From NCBI RefSeq assembly GCF_002355435.1, contig NZ_AP017313.1, positions 1,612,001 to 1,676,000 on the forward strand: a stretch of DNA of 64,000 nt, in the 5' to 3' direction. Position numbers and translations under genes: made by a program. This document shows, in pieces, positions 51,852-60,614 of this stretch. Position 1 is the stretch's first letter, and each line of letters opens with the position of its first letter. The DNA is from Mucilaginibacter gotjawali (GTDB lineage: Bacteria > Bacteroidota > Bacteroidia > Sphingobacteriales > Sphingobacteriaceae). The notes beneath the pieces were generated by a model that was not told the origin of the DNA, did not search any database, and was given only the letters and a program-made list of their open reading frames with translations.

Positions 51852-53288
51852 CTACAACTCATCCTTCAAGTGAATAGTTTTTTCAACAATCGTATGGATT
51901 ACGCTGTCTAATTCCTGGGCTGTTAAATCAATATGGCCGATAATTTCCCTATTCATCGGGGTGTCCATATTTTTTTTATCAAACAGGTTTACCAGCCCTA
52001 AAATAGTGGCCACCGGGCGCCTGATTTCGTGAGAACTTATTGATGCTATTTCCTGCAATCTTTTATTCTGGTCCTTTATATTATCCTGGTTCCGTTTATT
52101 TTCCATTAAAACACGCAGTATATTTACTGTACGTTCAATCATATTTAACTCATCGCCTTTAGGTTCCCGTGCCGTTGTATAATAAACCGCGAATGTGGCC
52201 AATACATGCGCCCCCTGCGAACTGATCACCGGTGTAGACCAACATGCTTTAAGCCCGTACGGGCGGGCTATGTCTCTGTAATCATCCCATAAAGGGTCTT
52301 TTTCAATATCACTTACAATAACCTGGCTGCGGTGATAAACGGAAGTACCACACGAGCCCACTTTTGGGCCAATTGCCGTTCCGTTTATTGAATTGCAATA
52401 TTCAACGGCTAACCTCGGTGCGGCAAGGTGGTAAACTCTTTCCTGCGCCTCATCAACTTCAAGCACCGAGCAGATCATATCCGGAAATATTTCTTCAATG
52501 CCCTTTAACAGTTCGTTGATGGTTTGCTGCAATGACTGCGAAGATGAGGCATTTAACTCGAGGATGTTTTTTTCAAGGGCGAGTATGAGTTGCTGAATCT
52601 TAACGGCGTTAATATCCCTGATAAAAACCATTACCTCGTGTTTAAACGGGTAAATATTTATTCTAAGCCATCTTTTAAAATACTTGTTGAAATATTGTGC
52701 CTGGTCGGTAGTGTTACCGCTAAAAGCAGCTTCAAACTTGGTAATTACTTCATCCGTTATTCCAAGGCTATGCAATTTTTTTAAGCTGATGTTTTTAAGC
52801 TGTTTGTTGTTTAAACCGGTAATAGCCAGGAAGGCAGGGTTGTAAGCTGTTATTTGCCATTTGTTATTGATAATAAAAAAACCTTCGCTAAAGCTTTGTA
52901 AGATATGCTGGATGTTATCCGTAAGGTTATTTTGGTTGGGACCGTTTAATTTATTGGTTAAGTTTGTTCCGGACGCATAGATCAGGTCATCGTGGCTGTT
53001 AAAAAACAGCGACCACTTGATATTGTAATAACGGCCGTCTATCCCTTTAATGCGTGTTTCATGTCCCGATATTTCCTTTTTACGCAACAATAGCGTGGCG
53101 AGCTCTTCTCTCCTGCGCACATCGGCCGGATGCGAAAGGGTATTAATCTTAACATTGTAGAGTTCGGCTTCTGAATAGCCCAGGGTTTTCCGGAGTGCTG
53201 AATTTGTATGTTTTATGATGCCGTTTTTGTCGAATACACAAAAAAAATCGTTTGATTTATCAAATAGAAAGGAGAGTCTGGCATCCAT
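51852..53288 (-). CDS. PAS-PAS-GAF-HisKA sensor protein lacking the ATPase domain
   Basis: 478 residues. PAS-1 is ~5-110 (FFCVFDKNGIIKHTNSALRK), PAS-2 ~125-235 (GFFIINNKWQITAYNPAFLA), GAF ~245-400 (GPKVGSCGTSVYHRSQVIVS), then a HisKA dimerisation helix pair with the phospho-acceptor H-box ISSHEIRRPVATILGLVNLF. The protein stops ~50 residues later, and no HATPase_c motifs (N, G1, F, G2 boxes) follow on either frame before 51852. It may act as a phosphorelay or dimerisation partner of a complete kinase, or it may be truncated. Cytoplasmic, no TM. Confidence 0.8.
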   Translation of the reverse strand: MDARLSFLFDKSNDFFCVFDKNGIIKHTNSALRKTLGYSEAELYNVKINTLSHPADVRRREELATLLLRKKEISGHETRIKGIDGRYYNIKWSLFFNSHDDLIYASGTNLTNKLNGPNQNNLTDNIQHILQSFSEGFFIINNKWQITAYNPAFLAITGLNNKQLKNISLKKLHSLGITDEVITKFEAAFSGNTTDQAQYFNKYFKRWLRINIYPFKHEVMVFIRDINAVKIQQLILALEKNILELNASSSQSLQQTINELLKGIEEIFPDMICSVLEVDEAQERVYHLAAPRLAVEYCNSINGTAIGPKVGSCGTSVYHRSQVIVSDIEKDPLWDDYRDIARPYGLKACWSTPVISSQGAHVLATFAVYYTTAREPKGDELNMIERTVNILRVLMENKRNQDNIKDQNKRLQEIASISSHEIRRPVATILGLVNLFDKKNMDTPMNREIIGHIDLTAQELDSVIHTIVEKTIHLKDEL

Positions 53289-53362
53289 ATTTGTATCGGC
53301 AAGTACTTATAATATCATATAATAAAATTAAAGATATTGTTTGCACAACACCAAATATTATT

Positions 53363-54067
53363 TTAGGGGGTGCTTGCAGCTACCGGCAATACCTTTCCGT
53401 TGTAAAAACGGTGCCCTGTGATAGCGAAATCTGCAATGTATTTACCCATCTCAAATGCCATAACCGGCGATTCATATCCAGGGAACGCTTTTTCGAGCAT
53501 TTCTGTTTGCGCCGAACCGATAGCAAGGCAATTCACTTTTATCTGTTGGCCGGCCAATTCCACCGCTAAGCACTCTGTTAGTGTATGTAATGCAGCTTTA
53601 CTTGCCGAGTAAGCTGAAAGGCCTGCAAATTTTGCGCTTCCCTGGAAGCCACCCATGCTGCCAATATTTACAATATGAGATCCTTCGGGCATAAGGTCAA
53701 CCAATGCTTGTATGATACGGACATGGCCTATAAAATTACTTTGCAGCATTTCAATAAAGTCCATTTCTTCCAACGCCTTAAATGGCTTATTGATTAATAC
53801 GCCGGCATTATTAATGAGGATGTCCACGTGGTTATCAAAATTGCTTTTGATAAAACTTTTCAGGTCAGCGTAATCGTCATGCACAATATCAAAAGCAAGC
53901 GCGTAGATCTCGGCGTCGGGATTTAGCCCATGTGCAATTTCAAGCAAACGCTCCAGCTTTTCCTGCGAGCGGGCCAGGGCGATTACCTTATGTTTCCCTG
54001 ATAGTATTAATTCCAGCGCGGCTTCAAAGCCAACGCCGCTACTGGCTCCTGTAATAATGATATTCAT
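53363..54067 (-). CDS. Short-chain dehydrogenase/reductase
   Basis: 234 residues with classical SDR features: cofactor loop ITGASSGVGFEAALELI, LINNAGVLIN and the catalytic Ser/Tyr-x3-Lys set INIGSMGG ... LSAYSASKAAL. The C-terminus contains CLAIGSAQTEML. Preference for NADP is suggested by ARSQEK after beta-2. It lies 4 bp downstream of the aromatic amino acid hydroxylase on the same strand, so it is probably cotranscribed. A dihydrobiopterin/pterin reductase role for the hydroxylase cofactor is attractive but unproven. Confidence 0.85.
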   Translation of the reverse strand: MNIIITGASSGVGFEAALELILSGKHKVIALARSQEKLERLLEIAHGLNPDAEIYALAFDIVHDDYADLKSFIKSNFDNHVDILINNAGVLINKPFKALEEMDFIEMLQSNFIGHVRIIQALVDLMPEGSHIVNIGSMGGFQGSAKFAGLSAYSASKAALHTLTECLAVELAGQQIKVNCLAIGSAQTEMLEKAFPGYESPVMAFEMGKYIADFAITGHRFYNGKVLPVAASTP

Positions 54068-54071
54068 GCCA

Positions 54072-55850
54072 CTAAACTACCAATTTTTGCTCAACAGGGT
54101 GTTTTATCAGATAAAATCCATCATTGATCAGTTTTTTATATTCAGGCTCAGCAGCAGCTTTTTGCTCCAAAAAACTCCTGATCTCGTTTGCCAATTCAGG
54201 TTCAACTTCTTCATGCTCCAATATCTCCAGTATTTCTAAAGCGCAAAGCCAGTCGTCATGATGGTTTTTTTGCAGACGCAGCCAAACATTCCCTAAAAAG
54301 CCATATTCGCCGCCATTGTGCCTGCGATCCCGCACCTGCTGGTAGAGTTTGTGCAGCTCTAATGTACGGACATCGTAAGCCGGGTGGTAAGTGCCCGAAG
54401 TTGATTTATAAGTAATATCTTCAAATGCATCCTTATCTGCGGCACCGCAAAAAACCGAAACGATCTTTTCGCCCACTGCCATATCATAAACACCCCATGA
54501 TGGGTCGAAAAGTATTTTACCTTTTTTATCTTTTACCGTGCAACCGGTAAAGGTAATCAGTTGCGTTTTTTCATTGTCCGTAAGGATGTTATTTACCAGG
54601 CCGCTAACGGTTATACCACTCTCAAAAGTTAATGTGGTTTCTTTCCCATTTTCAATTCCAAGATGACAAAGCTCACCATGGCCCAGGTTCTCAAGCGGCT
54701 CAGCGTGGCCTTTTAGCCTTCCAACGGGCGAACTATAGCCGCTTTTATGGTGGTCTTTCCCATGGCCGTTTATCTGTTTGTTGTTTATCGCTAAAGCCGA
54801 CGGCCCGGTTGTCCGTACATAAATCGGATCACCATTTTCATCATTTTCAAAACTTTTAAAAGTACCTGCCAGTTGCAGTCCCGAACTGTAAACCGCAGTG
54901 CAGGTGTTTTTACTTTCAATCGCTTTTTGCAGCCCATAAGCGCCGCCACGCCTGAAGGCCATGGTATCTGCAAATGTTTCCAGTACATCAATCAGGTTTT
55001 GGAAAGTTGGGGTTACAAATAGTTGGGGCTGGGTTTTGGTGATATCGTAAGTGTAATTTACCGCATCAATGGTATACGGTAATTTTTTGATATCGGCTTT
55101 CATGCAACTTACACTCTCACCTATTGACGATAACAAGCCGGCACCATATATTTTTGGATTTTCCAGCGTACCGATCAACCCGTATTCAACCGTCCACCAG
55201 TGTAAACGGCTTAAAAGTGACATTTCGGAAGGCTCGCCCATGCTTTCCTGCCTGTGGGCCAAAAGCGCTTCTGCCTTTTTTATTTCGGCTTCATCCGCAT
55301 CAGGCATTTCTTTTAAAATAGATAGGGCTCTGATGGCCTCGTACAATTCAAAGTCCTGGGCCGAAAACATGGCTTTTGCGCCAATTGAACCGAAATAACT
55401 CAGGTATTCGTGATAATCTTTATCTGCGATAATAGGGGCATGGCCCGCTGACTCATGGATAATATCAGGTGCGGGTGTGTATTCAATATGCTTTAACTGG
55501 CGGATATCGGCGGCAATTACTAAAACCCGGTAAGCCTGGTATTCCATAAAAGCTGCCGGCGGGATAAAGCCGTCAACAGTAACTGCACCCCAGCCAATTT
55601 TACCCAGCGCGTCGTTCATTTCCTGCAGGCTCGGGATCTTTTCGATAGTTAAGCCGGCTTTTAACAAGCCGGGAATGTAAGGATAGTAGGCGACATCCTT
55701 AAGGTAACTATAGTTTTGACGCATTACATAGCGCCACACAGCATGGTCAACCGGTGTATAGTGTTCATAATGCTGATCGACTATAAATTGCTTTAAATGG
55801 CCGGGCAACGCAGCTACCTGCGGATTATTAAAATTATTAAAATGGCTCAT
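54072..55850 (-). CDS. Long-form aromatic amino acid hydroxylase
   Basis: 592 residues from ATG 55850 (SHFNNFNNPQV). The N-terminal ~320 residues are the biopterin-dependent Phe/Tyr/Trp hydroxylase domain, with the iron ligands in PDIIHESAGHAPIIADKDYH (HxxxxH) and the downstream Glu in LHWWTVEYGLIG. The C-terminal ~250 residues are an additional domain (GHAEPLENLGHGELCHLGIE, LFDPSWGVYDMAVGEKIVSV) absent from 280-residue PhhA enzymes and specific to the long form found in Bacteroidota and some Firmicutes. It probably converts phenylalanine to tyrosine. The SDR gene follows immediately. Confidence 0.9.
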   Translation of the reverse strand: MSHFNNFNNPQVAALPGHLKQFIVDQHYEHYTPVDHAVWRYVMRQNYSYLKDVAYYPYIPGLLKAGLTIEKIPSLQEMNDALGKIGWGAVTVDGFIPPAAFMEYQAYRVLVIAADIRQLKHIEYTPAPDIIHESAGHAPIIADKDYHEYLSYFGSIGAKAMFSAQDFELYEAIRALSILKEMPDADEAEIKKAEALLAHRQESMGEPSEMSLLSRLHWWTVEYGLIGTLENPKIYGAGLLSSIGESVSCMKADIKKLPYTIDAVNYTYDITKTQPQLFVTPTFQNLIDVLETFADTMAFRRGGAYGLQKAIESKNTCTAVYSSGLQLAGTFKSFENDENGDPIYVRTTGPSALAINNKQINGHGKDHHKSGYSSPVGRLKGHAEPLENLGHGELCHLGIENGKETTLTFESGITVSGLVNNILTDNEKTQLITFTGCTVKDKKGKILFDPSWGVYDMAVGEKIVSVFCGAADKDAFEDITYKSTSGTYHPAYDVRTLELHKLYQQVRDRRHNGGEYGFLGNVWLRLQKNHHDDWLCALEILEILEHEEVEPELANEIRSFLEQKAAAEPEYKKLINDGFYLIKHPVEQKLVV

Positions 55851-55898
55851 TGCGTTCAATAGGTATATAAGAGAACGCAAATTTAGAAAATAAGATTG

Positions 55899-56849
55899 CT
55901 ATTCCTTAATTTCTTCAGCCGTTGGTAAGCCTTCCTGCAGCCGCTCCGGGCGTAGCAGGTAGTAAATTCCGGTTAATGCTACCAGCAGTGATATTAAATA
56001 GAAGGAGATACTGATGTAAATGCCAAGCCCTGCATCGATGTGGAAAAAATCGGCTGATTTTTGGAATACCAGTTCGCGGGCGCCCGCACCACCAATGGTT
56101 ACCGGTACTACGGCGGCGATAGCCGACACAAGGAACGCCAGTAAGTATGGCGCAAATTTCCCGCTAAAATCCTGGCCCAACAGCACCATGATAATGGTTA
56201 AAACCTGGAAAGTTTGCACTAAAACGGCTTTTGCATGACCTTTAAAAAAATGCTTTGCAAACTCCTTGAAAAATTTTTTAACAACAAAATAGTAAATAAT
56301 TGTGCCGGCAAAAAAAATACCCGCCGGTATAGCTATATGGATAGGTATTTGAGGGATAAACACTTTTAAACACACGATGATTAAACCTATGGCCCATAGC
56401 CCGCTCAGCCTGTCAAACAATATGGCAGTAAAAACCTTTTTAGCGGGTAGTTTATAAGTTTTATTTAGCAAGTATATTTTGTAGCCATCTCCGCCTATAC
56501 CTCCGGGGAGTAAAAAGTTATAAAATATGCCCAGCAGGTATAACCTGAAGTTGAAACGAGGATCGAGCCGGAGATTTATTGATTTAAAAAAACTCAGCAA
56601 CCGCCATGAGGAGGCGATCATCGACGCGAAATAAAAACATACCCCAGCCGCCATCCACCAGTAGTTGGCATGTACCAGCCGTGATTTTACGTCGCTGAAA
56701 TGTACTTTGCTAAATACATAATAGAGCAACGCAGAGGTAATGACTAATTTTAACACCAACTTGGTGACGTTCCACAGCCGCTGTTTCCAGGTTTTGGGTT
56801 TAACATCGTCCTCAACTTCGTGTACTATAGCGTCTTCAATTTTTGTCAT
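55899..56849 (-). CDS. Lysylphosphatidylglycerol synthase TM region/UPF0104 family membrane protein
   Basis: 316 residues from ATG 56849, about 8 TM helices. LYLLGIFYNFLLPGGIGGDG, ILFDRLSGLWAIGLIIVCL and PVTIGGAGARELVFQKSADF are the hallmarks of the LPG_synthase_TM (UPF0104) family. It lacks the soluble aminoacyl-transferase domain of MprF, so it is more likely a flippase-like protein. It ends 48 bp upstream of the hydroxylase gene. Confidence 0.85.
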   Translation of the reverse strand: MTKIEDAIVHEVEDDVKPKTWKQRLWNVTKLVLKLVITSALLYYVFSKVHFSDVKSRLVHANYWWMAAGVCFYFASMIASSWRLLSFFKSINLRLDPRFNFRLYLLGIFYNFLLPGGIGGDGYKIYLLNKTYKLPAKKVFTAILFDRLSGLWAIGLIIVCLKVFIPQIPIHIAIPAGIFFAGTIIYYFVVKKFFKEFAKHFFKGHAKAVLVQTFQVLTIIMVLLGQDFSGKFAPYLLAFLVSAIAAVVPVTIGGAGARELVFQKSADFFHIDAGLGIYISISFYLISLLVALTGIYYLLRPERLQEGLPTAEEIKE

Positions 56850-56984
56850 TTCGGGCGCAAATGTAATAAAAACCACATAGTTGTTGTGTCACCAAAAGTT
56901 AAATAGCGTTAAGTTGACCTAAAAATTACCGGCGTCCGCCAACGGGCAACTAATTTTCTGATCAAACAGTTTCTCATCTCTAAC

Positions 56985-57398
56985 CTACTTGCAGTCCATT
57001 TTTTGCAGGATAGCCAGGATCTTATCCAGTTTATCAATTTCAATGGAATTAAGCCTTTCCATTAATTCTTCAATTTCCTTTTTTGCTTCCACGTTGGTTT
57101 TAAAGTCAGCTTCGGCATGAGCGCGGTCGCGTTCATTCTGGCGGTTTTGGGCCATCATAATGATCGGCGCCGCATAAGCTGCCTGGGTTGAGAATAAAAG
57201 GTTCAGCAAAATATACGGGTAGGGGTCCCAATGTTGTATAAATGCAATAACATTCAGCATCATCCAACAGGCAACGATAAGCGTTTGAATAATAATAAAC
57301 CGCCATGAACCCATTCCATTGGCTACCGAATCAGCCAGCTTTTGTCCAAATGAAAATGATTTTTTGTGTGTTGTATGCCAGTTTTCGCCGTGTTCCAT
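56985..57398 (-). CDS. DUF1003 membrane protein
   Basis: 137 residues: FGQKLADSVANGMGSWRFII, two TM helices (IQTLIVACWMMLNVIAFI and YILLNLLFSTQAAYAAPIIM) and the family motif NRQNERDRAHAEADF, then a coiled-coil tail. This is the full DUF1003 layout. Function unknown. Single gene. Confidence 0.88.
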   Translation of the reverse strand: MEHGENWHTTHKKSFSFGQKLADSVANGMGSWRFIIIQTLIVACWMMLNVIAFIQHWDPYPYILLNLLFSTQAAYAAPIIMMAQNRQNERDRAHAEADFKTNVEAKKEIEELMERLNSIEIDKLDKILAILQKMDCK

Positions 57399-57568
57399 TT
57401 TAAGTTTTTTTGGGTTTGATTAAGTGCTAAATATAAATTTTTTGTCCGAAATGAATAATTCTTTTTTACTACAAACTTTTATAGTTTAAGTTTGGGGCTA
57501 CATCCGAAAGCAGCGTAACTGTTATTGTTTGCCGGATTCAACAACGACTTTTATCAAAATTAAGCCAT

Positions 57569-58615
57569 ATGCAAAATGAGATGATCCTGGAGACTATATC
57601 TGTGACCAAAAACTATTTTGGCGACAAGTCTACAGGCATAAATAATGTAACTATATTAATCCCCAAAGGGAAAATAACGGCTATCGTTGGTGAAAGCGGC
57701 AGCGGAAAAACCACGTTGCTCAACTTGCTCTACGGACTGATCCGGCCGGACGCGGGAGAAGTGTTTTTCAAGGAAGAAAGGGTGCTGATGCGCGAGGAGA
57801 AATTACAGCCCGCTCATGAAGCCATGCGCCTGGTGACCCAAAGTAACCAGGATATGGACCTTAATGCAACGGTTTGGGAGAGTGTGCGGTCGGGTTTAAG
57901 GAATGCAGAACTTGGTTTAGCTACCGAACACAAAAAGATCACCGATTCGCTGAATATGCTGGATGTTTTACCACTGAAAGATATGCCCTTTGGTAAACTG
58001 AGCGGCGGCGAAAAGCAAAGGGTAACCATAGCAAAAGCGCTCATCAGCAAACCCGAGGTGCTTTTACTGGATGAACCCTTTAACCAGGTGGATGCCACTT
58101 ACCGCGAAGGATTGCAGCATGATATCCGTTACATTGTTAAGGAATGGGGCGTAACGGTAGTGCTGGTTTCGCACGATCCTGCAGAAATCCTCTCCATGGC
58201 CGATGAACTCATAGTTTTAAAAGAAGGGGAAATTGTAGAGAACGGTAGTCCCGAGGAACTCTACAATTCGCCCAAACTGTTGTATACAGCGCAAATATTG
58301 GCCAGCAGCAGCCAGCTTAACCTTGAAGATGCCAAAAAAGTGGGTGTTAAAACAACCCGGGGGACGGTGGTGATTTACGCCGAACACGTTAAGATCACTA
58401 AAGGCTTCGGCGCTAAATGGACAGTTAAACAGGTTTTATTTAAAGGCTTTTATGAAGAACTGATTATTGAGCGGGATAAGGTTTACCTGAGGGTAACCAA
58501 CCATTCAAAAGGGAAATACCCCAAAGGCAGTAAGATCACCGTCAGCATTGAGCATTTTTACGAATTCGGCCGCTGGCAGGCGCCTGTGCGCAATTTGCCA
58601 AAAGAGATGGATTAG
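57569..58615 (+). CDS. Orphan ABC ATPase with TOBE-like C-terminal domain
   Basis: 348 residues. Nucleotide-binding domain with Walker A VGESGSGKTTLLNLLYG, Q-loop LVTQSNQDMDLN, signature KLSGGEKQRVTIAKAL, Walker B VLLLDEPFNQVD and H-loop VLVSHDPAEIL. Residues ~260-345 (VVIYAEHVKITKGFGAKWTV, KVYLRVTNHSKGKYPKGSKI) form a TOBE-like beta domain as in importers of spermidine or iron (PotA/FbpC type). No permease or binding protein is adjacent, so the partner must be elsewhere. Confidence 0.85.
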   Translation: MQNEMILETISVTKNYFGDKSTGINNVTILIPKGKITAIVGESGSGKTTLLNLLYGLIRPDAGEVFFKEERVLMREEKLQPAHEAMRLVTQSNQDMDLNATVWESVRSGLRNAELGLATEHKKITDSLNMLDVLPLKDMPFGKLSGGEKQRVTIAKALISKPEVLLLDEPFNQVDATYREGLQHDIRYIVKEWGVTVVLVSHDPAEILSMADELIVLKEGEIVENGSPEELYNSPKLLYTAQILASSSQLNLEDAKKVGVKTTRGTVVIYAEHVKITKGFGAKWTVKQVLFKGFYEELIIERDKVYLRVTNHSKGKYPKGSKITVSIEHFYEFGRWQAPVRNLPKEMD

Positions 58616-58618
58616 TGT

Positions 58619-58664
58619 TGGTTGATTAAGTTGATTGGTTATTTTCAATCAAATCAATCAACCA
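58619..58664. terminator. Word-like hairpin between convergent genes
   Basis: TGGTTGAT...ATCAACCA (58619-58626, 58657-58664) with TTGATTGG/CAATCAAATC inside, around ATTTTC. It can terminate both genes. The stop codon of the EamA gene lies in the right arm. Same vocabulary as 49845-49885 and 51785-51840. Confidence 0.6.
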
Positions 58665-59617
58665 TTCACCAATTCCACCGCCTTCTTCTCCTTCCTGTAC
58701 TTTGATAAATTGATCAACAGCACACTCAATAAAATAACCGCCAGGCCGCCGATTTGGGTGAGCGAAATATGCTCGCCACCAAAAAATATACCCAATATTA
58801 CGGCGATAACAGGGTTAACATAAGCATAAGTGCTCACCTGCGTAGCCGGGCGCACCTGCAACAGCCATACATAGGCGCTAAAGCCGGCGATAGATCCAAA
58901 AATGATTAAATAGATCAGTCCCATCCATCCGTGGGGTTGGATGTTTTGTAAGTGCAACCCCTTGTATTCGCCGTGCAAAAAACTAACCGGTACGTAAACA
59001 AGGCCCGCTGCAAGCATCTGCCAGGCTGAACTTACAGTTGTTGAGGATGTTGATTTCCTGTTTTTTGAATAAATAGATCCGCCCGACCATGAAATAGTGC
59101 CCACAACCAATAACAACATCCAGGGCAGTTTTGCCTGCGCATCCGCACTTTTAAAGATGTTGCCAATTTGTTCGCTGAAGAGCAGGATCACCCCGCCAAA
59201 ACCGATGATCAAACCAATGATGGTAGCCGTGCTTCTGAAATTAACCGACCAATGAGGCTTATCCAGCACAACAAACCAGATAGGGGCCGAGGACACAAGG
59301 ATCGCCACCATAGCGCTCGGCAATGTTTGCTCCGACCAGATCACGATCCCATTGGCTACAAACAGTAACAAAATACCTGTGATCGAGGCGGTGATGATAT
59401 CTTTTTTGTTGAATATTTTTTCCTTTTTAATCACACACCAGGTCATCATGATCAGGCCGGCAATAATAAAACGGACGGCGCCTAAAAAAAATGGCGGAAA
59501 ACCACCCTGCATGGCAAACCGGATGAAAAAATAGGTAGAGCCCCACACCAGGTACACCGTGGCGAAGGCGATGATCACCCATAAAGGGGAAGCTGTTTTA
59601 GTAGAGGTTGAAGGCAT
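58658..59617 (-). CDS. EamA/DMT-family exporter
   Basis: 319 residues, ten TM helices in two EamA repeats (VYLVWGSTYFFIRFAMQGGF for the first; YLIIFGSIAGFSAYVWLLQV and VNPVIAVILGIFFGGEHISL for the second). Probably exports amino acids or related metabolites. It is 7 bp downstream of an Lrp/AsnC regulator on the same strand, a common pairing for LysE/EamA-type amino acid exporters. Confidence 0.9.
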   Translation of the reverse strand: MPSTSTKTASPLWVIIAFATVYLVWGSTYFFIRFAMQGGFPPFFLGAVRFIIAGLIMMTWCVIKKEKIFNKKDIITASITGILLLFVANGIVIWSEQTLPSAMVAILVSSAPIWFVVLDKPHWSVNFRSTATIIGLIIGFGGVILLFSEQIGNIFKSADAQAKLPWMLLLVVGTISWSGGSIYSKNRKSTSSTTVSSAWQMLAAGLVYVPVSFLHGEYKGLHLQNIQPHGWMGLIYLIIFGSIAGFSAYVWLLQVRPATQVSTYAYVNPVIAVILGIFFGGEHISLTQIGGLAVILLSVLLINLSKYRKEKKAVELVNG

Positions 59618-59624
59618 ATCAGGT

Positions 59625-60104
59625 TTATTTTTCGGGTATTACCAATTGTTGCTGTTCCTTTACAGTTTCCAGTACGATGGTTGTACGGGTACTTAAAAGG
59701 TTGGGGATTTTACTGAATTTGCCCCGCATCAGGGCCATCAGCGTGGCTGAATCGTAGGTGCGTACTTTTACCAGGTAGCAGTCTTCGCCGGCTATATGGT
59801 GTACTTCCTGTACTTCGGGTATTTTGGCCAGCTCGCGGGCGGTATCATTACAGCCGGGGCTGTCGGCGGCTTTCATGAAAATAAAGGCCAGCATTTTTTG
59901 CTGTAATGCATCCGGATTTATGCGGGCAGTGTATTGCAGGATAACACCCTTTTGTTCCAGTTTTTTCACCCGCTCCAAAACGCCTGATGGCGCCATGCCC
60001 AGCTCCCTTGCCAGGTCGGCATTGCTGATGCGGGCGTTGTCCTGCATCAGGTTTAAAATGTGCAGATCTGTTTTATCCAGTATGATCTCTGTTTCGTTAA
60101 TCAT
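59625..60104 (-). CDS. Lrp/AsnC-family transcriptional regulator
   Basis: 159 residues. The N-terminal HTH is KTDLHILNLMQDNARISNAD-LARELGMAPSGVLERVKKLE, followed by the RAM/ActD ligand-binding domain (VHHIAGEDCYLVKVRTYDSA). It is first in a two-gene unit with the EamA exporter, so it is likely to induce amino acid export in response to its ligand. The 16-bp inverted repeat 18 bp upstream of the start is its probable autoregulatory site. Confidence 0.93.
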   Translation of the reverse strand: MINETEIILDKTDLHILNLMQDNARISNADLARELGMAPSGVLERVKKLEQKGVILQYTARINPDALQQKMLAFIFMKAADSPGCNDTARELAKIPEVQEVHHIAGEDCYLVKVRTYDSATLMALMRGKFSKIPNLLSTRTTIVLETVKEQQQLVIPEK

Positions 60105-60122
60105 ACGGTAAATATAAATAAA

Positions 60123-60172
60123 TGTCGAATTAAATTCAAATATGTATTCAAATAAATGAATTTAATTCGACA
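60123..60172. promoter_or_regulatory. 16-bp inverted repeat upstream of the Lrp gene
   Basis: TGTCGAATTAAATTCA (60123-60138) and its exact complement TGAATTTAATTCGACA (60157-60172), spacer 18 bp. Each arm contains an odd palindrome GAATT-n-AATTC, centres 34 bp apart. Lies 19-68 bp upstream of the regulator's ATG, as expected for an Lrp-type operator. Confidence 0.65.
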
Positions 60173-60184
60173 AAAGTAGGAGGG

Positions 60185-60225
60185 AAGTCCGAAAGTCGGA
60201 AAAGTCCGGAAAGTCCGAAAGTGGA
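60185..60225. repeat. AGTCCGAAAGTC word-like repeat
   Basis: AGTCCGAAAGTCGGAAAAGT followed by CCGGAAAGTCCGAAAGTGG: four near-identical units of the word also seen at 3864, 44283 and 45922. No ORF. Confidence 0.7.
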
Positions 60226-60313
60226 TGCAAGATGGTTAGTATAATTCGAAATCGAACAAAGGCGTAGCTTTATTGAATGCCCTTGAAAATAGGAAATGGG
60301 AAAAAAGCCGGAA

Positions 60314-60538
60314 TCAAATTTTGATCACTTTATCTTTTTTTGTTTTGGGTTCATGTTCTTCCGGCTTAGGGATATGCTTTACAATAAATATTAGGGTTTT
60401 GGCAACAACCTTGAGCGCTTTTACTGAAAAGTGTACAAAAGGCTTCATCACCCGCCAGGTATCATGCAGGGTATCCGTAAGTGAAACCTGTTCTTTTTCG
60501 GGGCGTTTGCCTATTTTGTTTTGATTTGATGGTGCCAT
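60314..60538 (-). CDS. Small basic protein, function unknown
   Basis: 74 residues with a helical centre containing a short hydrophobic patch (FSVKALKVVAKTLIFIVKHI) flanked by Lys/Glu-rich ends (PEEHEPKTKKDKVIKI). No family recognised. Composition is that of a small membrane-associated or nucleic-acid-binding protein. Confidence 0.45.
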   Translation of the reverse strand: MAPSNQNKIGKRPEKEQVSLTDTLHDTWRVMKPFVHFSVKALKVVAKTLIFIVKHIPKPEEHEPKTKKDKVIKI

Positions 60539-60614
60539 GGCAGATGATTTAGGTATAATTAGCCTAAATCGTGCCAGAAGTAAAAATGGAGTGGCGAATT
60601 TCGGGAGGGGACGA

